Origin: Bacteroidota bacterium | GTDB taxonomy: Bacteria; Bacteroidota; Bacteroidia; Chitinophagales; Saprospiraceae | Length of the DNA: 55,046 nt | Direction of reading: 5' to 3' | NCBI GenBank assembly: GCA_963169325.1 | Contig: CAUJEY010000095.1 | Coordinates: 1 to 55,046, forward strand | Shown: positions 16,059 to 23,984 of the stretch, one piece after another | Numbering within the stretch: the first letter of the stretch is position 1 | Layout of the letters: each line of letters begins with the position of its first letter | Translations under genes and position numbers: made by a program | Notes under the pieces: model-generated | Databases searched by the model: none | What the model was told of the DNA's origin: nothing | What the model saw: only the letters and a program-made list of their open reading frames with translations

Positions 16059-17909
16059 ATGACCAAAAAAAGCATATTCCTCGTAGGTGCACATACCGAG
16101 GGCGCGCCGCTACCCGAACTGGTCAATGAGATTCGCACCCTGGAATCTATCTTGCTGCCCTTGCATGAACGGGGAATTTGGCGCCTGGTGTCGAACCGTG
16201 CCGCTAACCTGGATGACGTTTTTAACACATTCTCCAGCCAAGAGGAAGATATCGGCTTCTTTCACTATGCCGGTCATGCCAACCAACAGGAACTACACCT
16301 GGAAGGTGGTGGCCGGGTGCGCGGAATAGCGGAATTGTTTGGCTTAACACAAGGCGCCGCACTGCGTTTCGTTTTTCTGAACGGCTGCGCTTCTTACGGG
16401 CAAGTTGGCGACCTTCACCGGGCCGGCGTGGGGGCAGTGCTGGCCACCAGCCGGCCTGTTGCTGATCAACTGGCTCTGGATTTTGCCCGTTGCTTTTACC
16501 AGACTTGGACTAGGGAGGGGAAACCAATGGAACAGGCATTCGCAACGGCTAAAGCCTTTATACACAGCAAGCCGGGAGGGAATAACAAAGAAATTGTAAC
16601 AGACACCCGTAGTATTGGTGTGGCAGGCGATGAGGATCAGCAGGCGATTCCCTGGGGCTTGTATATCAACCCAGAATTGACAACCGGTGCGCAACAGGAA
16701 CTGCTCCAATGCCAATTAAACCCTCCGCCACAACTGCCGCCACAGGTACTCCGCGATGTCCGCCCGCGTGCTACCGAAAGCCTCCTGGAACTGGTATACG
16801 ATTTCGAACAAAATGACCCGGACGCCCAAAAAGAAATTGCCGAAGGCAAAGACCCCCTGCTCGTATTGATCACTCGTTTGCCCTGGACAGTTGGTACGCA
16901 CCTCCGCCGGCTGTTTGCCGTGGAAGATTCGCAGAGCATGGCCGAACCCGGCTCCGAGCGTCTGAAAGAACTGGTTAGCGGATACACCGAACTTACCCGT
17001 TTTATCAGTTATCTTTCACTTTCCGCCCTTTGGGACGAACGACAGCCGGCCCAACTGCCGCCTGGTCGCCTCCTGCATCTACCGCTTATCCCGGATGCTG
17101 ACGGTGCGGTCAGCACCGATTATGTATGGCGGTTGCGACAATACTTTATCCTGCAAAAGGAAATTCCCGGCGACCCTTCCGGCCTGGAAGCGCAGATTGG
17201 AGATTTTCTTCAGATTATAGATACTGATCTGAAAGAAAGTTACCGTTTCATTGAAGCGCTGAAGCAGGCTCTTGCTCCGGGAAGCCCACCCGATGTCTTG
17301 CAGGCCCTCGTAGAGGCGCGCACAGGAAAGGCTGATGGTCTGACGGATATTTGCCTGCAAACAGAAGCTATTTTCAGTCGTTTTCTTCGCGCCGCCTTAT
17401 TCCTGACAAAATACAGGCTTTATACCGTTCGCTCCGTGCTGGTAGATAAAATCCGTTTTCTCGATCTGAAGAGCCCCTACGTGCACAAAACCATGAGCCT
17501 GCATGGCGCATTTAGTGATGTCAAACTCATCCCAACCGCCCGCGCGACAGCCAGCGAAAACGCCTGTATTCTCTTTGCCCCGGCAAACCAACCCGAAGAC
17601 CCCCTTGCCGGCGCGCTCAACCTTTCTCCGTTTTATATTGACAAAAGCGCTTATCTCGAAGATAAAATAGCACATTACCCGGCGATTTACGTATTGAAAT
17701 ACCAGACCAACGGCGACGAATTTGTGTACGAATACCTCGATGGCGACGTGAACCACCGGTATATCTTTGCAGAAGACCACCGGCTGGTGATCCGCCGTTT
17801 CGGCGCTGTTTTCCCGCCGGCCTTAAAGATTGATATCAAAGACAGCCAGCGTTTTCAGGTCGTGCACAAACAACTCCTAAAATTCAACCAGGATTTTGCC
17901 GCTTTATGA
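16059..17909 (+). CDS. CHAT-domain cysteine protease, first gene of STAND operon
   Basis: Caspase-like CHAT protease, 616 residues, likely the effector of the operon. Residues about 1-210 form the domain: IGFFHYAGHA carries the catalytic His (His73) and FVFLNGCAS the catalytic Cys (Cys110), spaced as in CHAT/separase-fold proteases; GAVLATSRPV and DFARCFYQTW follow as expected. From about 225 to 616 is a mainly helical region, beginning RATESLLELVYDFEQNDP, followed by a mixed segment near the end (YEYLDGDVNHRYIFAEDHR); neither part was recognised. No signal peptide or membrane helix, so cytoplasmic. The stop overlaps the next gene's start by four bases (ATGA), implying coupled translation with the STAND NTPase. 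CHAT proteases in bacteria act in defence and programmed death; substrate here unknown. Confidence 0.85.
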   Translation: MTKKSIFLVGAHTEGAPLPELVNEIRTLESILLPLHERGIWRLVSNRAANLDDVFNTFSSQEEDIGFFHYAGHANQQELHLEGGGRVRGIAELFGLTQGAALRFVFLNGCASYGQVGDLHRAGVGAVLATSRPVADQLALDFARCFYQTWTREGKPMEQAFATAKAFIHSKPGGNNKEIVTDTRSIGVAGDEDQQAIPWGLYINPELTTGAQQELLQCQLNPPPQLPPQVLRDVRPRATESLLELVYDFEQNDPDAQKEIAEGKDPLLVLITRLPWTVGTHLRRLFAVEDSQSMAEPGSERLKELVSGYTELTRFISYLSLSALWDERQPAQLPPGRLLHLPLIPDADGAVSTDYVWRLRQYFILQKEIPGDPSGLEAQIGDFLQIIDTDLKESYRFIEALKQALAPGSPPDVLQALVEARTGKADGLTDICLQTEAIFSRFLRAALFLTKYRLYTVRSVLVDKIRFLDLKSPYVHKTMSLHGAFSDVKLIPTARATASENACILFAPANQPEDPLAGALNLSPFYIDKSAYLEDKIAHYPAIYVLKYQTNGDEFVYEYLDGDVNHRYIFAEDHRLVIRRFGAVFPPALKIDIKDSQRFQVVHKQLLKFNQDFAAL

Positions 17910-19651
17910 GCCCGTTTCCATCCAATAGCCCGTTTAAGTTGCTGAATCCTTACGAAAAAGAGGATGTAAGCAAGTATTTTGGAAGAGAAAACGAGACGCG
18001 CCGGCTCGCTGAAGCACTCATGCGCAGCAAGTTCATGTTGCTCTACGGGGCTTCGGGTACCGGTAAAACCAGCCTCATCCAGTGCGGCCTGCAGGGGATG
18101 TTTTCTCCACGCGACTGGTTACCCATTTTTGTGCGCCGGGGTGCAGATTTTATCGAGTCGCTGCGAGAGGCGGTGTTGGAGCAATACCAATCCCGTTACC
18201 GGCTGCGCTACCCGGGCCGCGAGCCAGTGTTGCTCAAAGACCTGTCGCTGCGCGATGCGCTCAAGCATCTGTTTAATATTGCTTATGTGCCGGTGTACCT
18301 CATTCTCGACCAGTTTGAAGAAGTGTTCACCCTCGGCGATGAAGTGGAGCAGGAGACTTTTTTCCGGGACTTATCAGCGTTGCGGCTTTTTGAAGAAGAC
18401 CTTTTTTGCAAACTGCTCATCGTGACCCGCGAGGAGTATATTGCCCATTTTTACCGCTACGAAAAAGAGCTGCCCTTTCTGTTCGAATACCGTTTCAGGG
18501 TAGAAAAAATGCGGCGTGAACAACTGCTTCAAGTAGTAGATGGCACACTCCGGGCGCCTTATTCCAGCTACCCGGCCTTCCAAATTGAAGCAGGCGCCGC
18601 CGATCAGATACTCCACAATCTCACCGACGAACGCGGTGAAATAGACCTCACGACGCTTCAGGTTTATCTCGACCGGCTATACCAGGAAGATGTGGAACGG
18701 GGGAAAACAGAAGGTCGCAACTATATCCATTTTGACACCGCGCTGGTAGGAGAAAACAAACTCCAGAACGTACTCTCCGATTTCCTTGACCGGCAGGTGG
18801 CCATTGTAAACGCCCGGTTGTCGCATGATCAACCTGGCATCCGGGCAGGAAAAAATCCAGCACTACAAGTGTTGTTTAAATTGGTGACTGCCCAGGGCAC
18901 CAAACAAAACCGCAGCGCTGATGAGATATATCGGGAACTCAGCCTTGGCCGGCTTGAACTGACCCCGGAAAACGTGCGGCAAATCCTTGACTTGTTGTCT
19001 GCCGCAGATATCCGTATTCTGAACCGGTTGCGATTTGCAAAAACGGACGAGGAGCGTTTCGAAATTGTGCATGACCGCCTGGCCGAACAAGCATTCGCCA
19101 AATTTAACGCCGAAGAGCTCAGTCAGCGGGAAGCCCGCACCACCATCGAGTACAAACAAAAACGATATGCCGATACCATGGAACACCTCAGCCGGGGTGA
19201 ATTGGAACTGATCGAAAAATCGCTGAATGTGCAGCGCTTAGACAGGCAATTGCAGCAATTTTATACCGATAGTATTGTATACCATAAAAACCGGGAACGC
19301 CGGCAACGCTGGGTAACGACAGGCGCGGTAGCAGCGGCAGGGATTTTTGCCGTAGTGGCAGTGTTTGCCTACCTCCAATCACAATTGGCCGGCCAACGGC
19401 GTTTGGAGGCCGAAAAAGCGAAAGAAACAGCGCAAAAAAACGAACAAATGGCCAACGAAAACCTGCGCAGGTTTTATCATGCCCGCTACACCGAAATTGT
19501 CAAAAAGGCAGATAACTACCTGGCGCTCAACTCGCCGGACTATGCCTTGTGGGAATACCGGCATGCCCGGGATTATCGTCGAGACACCTTGCTTGATTCC
19601 ATACCGGATACCTATATCGAAACACAAATCAAGTCTTTAAGTCTGAAATAA
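17906..19651 (+). CDS. STAND NTPase with C-terminal membrane anchor
   Basis: Signal-transduction NTPase of the novel-STAND group, 581 residues. The P-loop is GASGTGKTSL (48-57) after FGRENETRRL; Walker B is YLILDQFEEVF (131-141), and LLIVTREEY (170-178) is the sensor-like strand. The winged-helix/helical arm extends to about 400 (ERFEIVHDRLAEQAF, typical of nSTAND1). A basic stretch (KNRERRQRW) precedes one membrane helix (about 470-490), then a coiled coil (RRLEAEKAKETAQKNEQMA) and a short helical end. In relatives this same coil normally leads straight into WD40 blades, but here the gene stops and the propeller is a separate exported protein. Basic residues before the helix favour the NTPase side being cytoplasmic. 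Start is fixed by the ATGA overlap. Confidence 0.87.
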   Translation: MSPFPSNSPFKLLNPYEKEDVSKYFGRENETRRLAEALMRSKFMLLYGASGTGKTSLIQCGLQGMFSPRDWLPIFVRRGADFIESLREAVLEQYQSRYRLRYPGREPVLLKDLSLRDALKHLFNIAYVPVYLILDQFEEVFTLGDEVEQETFFRDLSALRLFEEDLFCKLLIVTREEYIAHFYRYEKELPFLFEYRFRVEKMRREQLLQVVDGTLRAPYSSYPAFQIEAGAADQILHNLTDERGEIDLTTLQVYLDRLYQEDVERGKTEGRNYIHFDTALVGENKLQNVLSDFLDRQVAIVNARLSHDQPGIRAGKNPALQVLFKLVTAQGTKQNRSADEIYRELSLGRLELTPENVRQILDLLSAADIRILNRLRFAKTDEERFEIVHDRLAEQAFAKFNAEELSQREARTTIEYKQKRYADTMEHLSRGELELIEKSLNVQRLDRQLQQFYTDSIVYHKNRERRQRWVTTGAVAAAGIFAVVAVFAYLQSQLAGQRRLEAEKAKETAQKNEQMANENLRRFYHARYTEIVKKADNYLALNSPDYALWEYRHARDYRRDTLLDSIPDTYIETQIKSLSLK

Positions 19652-19662
19652 ATGCTTGTGGT

Positions 19663-22269
19663 ATGCGTATACTTTTCTTGTCCTGTCTCTGTTGCTCTGC
19701 CATTGCACTTTTTAGCCAAAAACCCCCTGATTGTCAGGAGATGCTTAATCAGGCCAGGACTTTTGAGCGACAAAATGAACTTAGCAAGGCAGTGCAATCT
19801 TATTTGAATGCGCTCAACTGCAACTCAACCCTGGGCAACGAAATCGGCCCCCGTTTAAAAGCTGTTTTTGAAAAAATTGAGGCACAGAAAGACAACGAAC
19901 AAAAAGCCAAACAGGTAGCGGAGGAACGCCTGGTGTCTATCCAGAAGCAGGCGAAAGAAATTCAGGCACAAACTATGGCCAGCCAGGCTAACAGCCTGAT
20001 GACGGAAGGCCGGTTTTACGAAGCCATGGCGTTCGCCGACCAAGCCAACGAACTTGTGCCCAGTGGCGATATGCAGGCGTTAATGATGCGGGCTTATGAA
20101 GCATTACAACAACCGGGAGCCGCTCGCCTGATAAAATATTTTACTACCCCTTTCAGAAACATTTCTCAATTGTTTTATAACCAGGCAGCTGGGGTATTGA
20201 TTGCAACCGACCAGGAAGCAGGGGCTTCTGCGTTGTACGATCTTTCAGGCGATACGATTAAAGAGACACCTTTGCCCGGAATCACCATCGAGGTGGTTTT
20301 TTCGCCCAACAACAAGCGATTTATAGTCGTGAACCACAAAAACAAGGTAACACTCTGGAGCGCCGATTGTAAGCAAATAGCAGAGTTATCCGTAATTTTT
20401 TTTAATGAAAAATGTAAAATCGAATTTTCTCCCTGTAGTCAATACCTGCTGTATGAGAACGGCTTTTCGGGTATATTATGGTCGTTGGATGGCCTCAATC
20501 TGGTGGATGGAGCCGATACACTACGACCATTGTTTACAGAAGCATTTTTTGATCCCGCACGACCGGGAAGTTCCAGGCCTCGTTTTTGCAGCATTGATCA
20601 TAAAACCTTTCTACAAACTTATGGCGGAACTGAAAAGGATAGCACGCTCTGGGATATTGGGTTGTTACTGCAAGGGTATAAGAAAGAAAGTATCGTGACA
20701 AAATGGATGGATGCCCCGGTAAATAATCCTAAACCGGATAGTCTTCCTGTAGTAAAAATCTTATGGCCAAAATATTTCAGTTTGTCTGTCTCTGCAAACT
20801 CACCAGTGAAATATTTATTCATGGCGGAGCGGTTTGAGGATACCAAACCCCTTGGCATTATCAAACGCGATCATTCCATAGTTGCTTATACCTTTGGCCA
20901 GGTTGTTGGAGGAAAAGGTGATAATTTCGGCCAATTTCTTGCCAACCCTTATGAAAAACCGGCCGAAACACTGGCTACCGCTGCCGAAAACGGAGAAATT
21001 GCACTTTGGCAATTCAACTGGTCGCTTGGCTTTGAAAAAACATTTAAGGATAAATGTGTTGCCCGGGTTGACCCAAAAAGCGAAAAAGTACTGGTGTTGG
21101 AAAAACCGTTCAAAGTGCATTTATTGGATTTACAGGGCCATGATCTTTTTCAGCGACCGGTGTATCATTACGACAATACGCCGTTGCTAAATGACGGGAT
21201 ATTCAGTGCAGGGTCAAAATTATTATTGACCTGCTTTGGCAATACCTGGTCTGTTCATGACATGGAAGGCAAACTATTGTACGCCCGTCAATTTTCAAGG
21301 CCCTACGCTGCGCCCGTTTTTACTTCCGATGGCAAAAGCATCCTCTACGGCGCCGGAGCCAAGCTTTTTAAAATGAGTATATCCGGGTTCAAAACAACCT
21401 GTATTTTTAACGGCGATACAACCATTCAAAAGGTTATTGAATCTTCCGATACAAATGCCATCTGGTTGTGGATGGCAGATAGCACAACCAGTATTCTTAA
21501 TATAAATGGAGAACTTGTTCGACGCTTCCCTAAAAAGGTAAATCAAGGGCGTTTCTCTCCTGCCGGCCATTTTTTTATCGAAGAAATAGGCGATACGGCT
21601 GTAATATTATATACTTCTGCCGGCAAGCAGGTAAGATTTCCAGAACAGGTCAGATGGATAGATTTCTCACCCGATGACAGATTTCTTTATATCAATTTTA
21701 TAGACGGAAAATCTGAGCTCCGGTCTGAAGATGGCGTTGTTCTGAAGCGAATACCCCGGGAAATTGAATGCGTATTTTCCCCTGGAAGCAAATTTGTTTT
21801 GCTCTACGATGAACCCGGAGGTGTGCTACAAGTGATGAATCTGGAAAAAGGGACGATTGTAAATGTAACCCTCCAAGGAAAACTTATTTCCTGTGCTTTT
21901 TCTCCCGATGGCCGATTCTTTGCCTTAGCTTTCGACAATAATACTGTGGAGGTATTAGAAACAAACGGAGATTTTGTCGCTACAATTCCTGAATTAGGGT
22001 CAGTCCGTTTTTCACCGGGCAGCAATTATATCCTGATACAAAAAAACTATGACATTTCTTTTTTTACGGCTAAAGGTATAAAAATTAGCGTACTGAAAAG
22101 CAATGGGCATTCTATTCCGGATTTTAATTTTTCGCCAGATGACAAATGGGTAATTATCAGTGATTTTAGTGGAGACGTAAACGTTATGCCTACGCCTTTG
22201 GGAATTCATAGTTATTTGAATTCTAATTTTTCAACTTGGGCAAAATCAAATATAAATAATCGGTATTGA
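19663..22269 (+). CDS. Exported coiled-coil/beta-propeller protein of STAND operon
   Basis: 868 residues with a Sec signal (residues 1-19, SAIALFSQ). Residues about 22-60 look TPR-like (LNQARTFERQNELSKAVQSY), 62-100 are a coiled coil rich in Lys/Glu/Gln, and 104-130 another TPR-like pair (NSLMTEGRFYEAMAFADQA). From about 145 to the end are WD40-like blades, seen from recurring FSPxxxxF steps: FSPNNKRFIVV, FSPDDRFLYINF, FSPGSKFVLLYD, AFSPDGRFFALAF, FSPDDKWVII. It starts 11 bases after the NTPase stop. I infer the sensor of the system, facing the periplasm. The last 47 bases overlap the convergent gene. The second half is visibly richer in A+T than the upstream genes. The Cys at 24 lies after, not at, a signal cut, so a lipoprotein is unlikely. 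Confidence 0.82.
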   Translation: MRILFLSCLCCSAIALFSQKPPDCQEMLNQARTFERQNELSKAVQSYLNALNCNSTLGNEIGPRLKAVFEKIEAQKDNEQKAKQVAEERLVSIQKQAKEIQAQTMASQANSLMTEGRFYEAMAFADQANELVPSGDMQALMMRAYEALQQPGAARLIKYFTTPFRNISQLFYNQAAGVLIATDQEAGASALYDLSGDTIKETPLPGITIEVVFSPNNKRFIVVNHKNKVTLWSADCKQIAELSVIFFNEKCKIEFSPCSQYLLYENGFSGILWSLDGLNLVDGADTLRPLFTEAFFDPARPGSSRPRFCSIDHKTFLQTYGGTEKDSTLWDIGLLLQGYKKESIVTKWMDAPVNNPKPDSLPVVKILWPKYFSLSVSANSPVKYLFMAERFEDTKPLGIIKRDHSIVAYTFGQVVGGKGDNFGQFLANPYEKPAETLATAAENGEIALWQFNWSLGFEKTFKDKCVARVDPKSEKVLVLEKPFKVHLLDLQGHDLFQRPVYHYDNTPLLNDGIFSAGSKLLLTCFGNTWSVHDMEGKLLYARQFSRPYAAPVFTSDGKSILYGAGAKLFKMSISGFKTTCIFNGDTTIQKVIESSDTNAIWLWMADSTTSILNINGELVRRFPKKVNQGRFSPAGHFFIEEIGDTAVILYTSAGKQVRFPEQVRWIDFSPDDRFLYINFIDGKSELRSEDGVVLKRIPREIECVFSPGSKFVLLYDEPGGVLQVMNLEKGTIVNVTLQGKLISCAFSPDGRFFALAFDNNTVEVLETNGDFVATIPELGSVRFSPGSNYILIQKNYDISFFTAKGIKISVLKSNGHSIPDFNFSPDDKWVIISDFSGDVNVMPTPLGIHSYLNSNFSTWAKSNINNRY

Positions 22270-23932
22270 TTTTTAATTCAGGACTTGTTTCAATGATCTT
22301 GCTTAAGCCATGGGGGTTAGTTACAGAAGGATTTAAAAACCAGGTAATTTTGTGATAAAACACGTATTCATCTTTTCTGGGTGAAAAAATATTCTTTTCA
22401 ACAAATCCTGTCCTTTCTGATACCATAAACAAGATATCACCTAGGTATTGTCCAATTTCATATTCATCTTCTTTTTCATTTTTTATTGATAATGAATTAC
22501 TTGGATTTTGAAAGGTTGAATCGGATGTTGTGCGAATACTCTTTTTTTTATTATCTTTTTTCTTCGCTTCAAAAAATTCTACCCTCGCTCCTTTGAATCC
22601 GTTAACCCGCATCTCGTCAAGGTCCCCTTCTACCCGCATAGAAATAGGCTTGAATGCTGAAGCCACGGTTATTGCCATCCAGCGGGCTCTATCATCCCAT
22701 TTTGATTCATTGACTACTGAATTGAATTTGTCTATGGTTGCATTATGTTTTATATAACAACTATACTTATCCTGATATTTCATCTTTTTTGACAAGGATT
22801 TTGACATTGGGTATTGTACTTTTTGACGGGGCCCCGCCCATATTGCCTTTTCAACAAGGCTGTCTACGGTATAAATATATCTGTGCTCCAATGTCCCGGT
22901 TGTCATTTTGAAATCAACATGGTATGATTTAACTTTATCTATTATCTCCTCTAAATCCAAATCCAAAATTACATTAACTTCTCTAATGCTAAATTTTGAA
23001 GCATACAGGTTGTAAGCGCCACTTTTTATCTCCTCTCGTTGTTTTTTCAAATTGAGATATGCTGCCGGAAAAATCAAACTTGCCTTCGATGCCCATACCT
23101 TACAGATTCTATTCCTTGAAATGATCGAAATCGAATCAAAAACAAAATCTTCATCATTGCCGGCCAAGAGAAATGTAGCCGGCAAATTCCCAAGATTTTT
23201 TGTGAAATAATTGGCCACCGGGGCAATTTCCCACTCAAGCAATGTTATTTCTTCCCCTTTATCCGAGAATAAGCGCAGCATTTTTTGCCGTAGCCATCTC
23301 TTGGTGATTGTTGACTTGGCCGAGTCAGAATCAACCTGAAGCAGCATTTTCAAGGTATCCGCTTGAATTTCAGCATACCCGCCAAATTGAATCTCGTAAG
23401 TGCAGGTCAGCGGAAGATAGAATCCATTGGTTTGCATTTGCGTTTGTAGCAGCTGCGCATTATTCTTTGAAACATCTATCGTAACCAGCGCCGAGGCAGG
23501 AGGGAAAAATTGAAAAGAAATAATATTGCGCTCTTCTGGAACAGGTATAAAGAATGGCTCGTCAGGCAACGACGATATTGGCACGGCGCCCACAATACCG
23601 GCGCCTGGTTTCTTCAACCGAAGTTTATCTTCTAGCTCCAGCAGTTTCACTTCGGGCAAAAAAAAGTCAAGCAAAACCTGAATTATTGCACCGGCAGGGC
23701 CGTCCCGTTCATCAGAGACATACTTATCAAAAGAAATTTGATACTCGCCATTTTCATCCGTAGCAATCGTGCCTGTATCAGGAACATAGTAAAACTGACC
23801 CGGTTTATTCAGGTTTTCAAACAATACAATGCCATCAATCACCATTCGGTTTTCGAGCCTCAGGTCTTGGGCCTGTGCAGTGCAAGTTCCCAAAAATAAC
23901 GTGATCCAGAGTAATTTGGTACGAGCTTTCAT
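22223..23932 (-). CDS. Secreted protein of unknown function, AT-rich
   Basis: Not recognised. 569 residues with a clear Sec signal (residues 1-21, LFLGTCTAQAQ) and no later membrane helix or sorting tail, so periplasmic or outer-membrane associated. Residues about 25-70 look like a small beta-sandwich or carboxypeptidase-regulatory-like opening (VLFENLNKPGQFYYVPDTG). The middle alternates short strands and Lys-rich helices; a low-complexity stretch near 470-495 is Lys/Ser/Asn-rich (KKKDNKKKSIR). A+T content is clearly above that of flanking genes, suggesting acquisition with the STAND operon. It is convergent with the propeller gene, overlapping by 47 bases. A TAATTTTG box at 23980-23987 on its strand may be its promoter, lying over the end of the helicase gene. 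Confidence 0.75.
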   Translation of the reverse strand: MKARTKLLWITLFLGTCTAQAQDLRLENRMVIDGIVLFENLNKPGQFYYVPDTGTIATDENGEYQISFDKYVSDERDGPAGAIIQVLLDFFLPEVKLLELEDKLRLKKPGAGIVGAVPISSLPDEPFFIPVPEERNIISFQFFPPASALVTIDVSKNNAQLLQTQMQTNGFYLPLTCTYEIQFGGYAEIQADTLKMLLQVDSDSAKSTITKRWLRQKMLRLFSDKGEEITLLEWEIAPVANYFTKNLGNLPATFLLAGNDEDFVFDSISIISRNRICKVWASKASLIFPAAYLNLKKQREEIKSGAYNLYASKFSIREVNVILDLDLEEIIDKVKSYHVDFKMTTGTLEHRYIYTVDSLVEKAIWAGPRQKVQYPMSKSLSKKMKYQDKYSCYIKHNATIDKFNSVVNESKWDDRARWMAITVASAFKPISMRVEGDLDEMRVNGFKGARVEFFEAKKKDNKKKSIRTTSDSTFQNPSNSLSIKNEKEDEYEIGQYLGDILFMVSERTGFVEKNIFSPRKDEYVFYHKITWFLNPSVTNPHGLSKIIETSPELKINTDYLYLILPKLKN

Positions 23933-23984
23933 ACCAGTGGTTTTAGTCAGTATAATTAATACAGAACAACCCGCTCAACCAAAA

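Noticed and set aside
16059-23932. Prophage or integrated plasmid
   Set aside because: No integrase, terminase, capsid, tRNA or attachment repeats were seen around the STAND operon.
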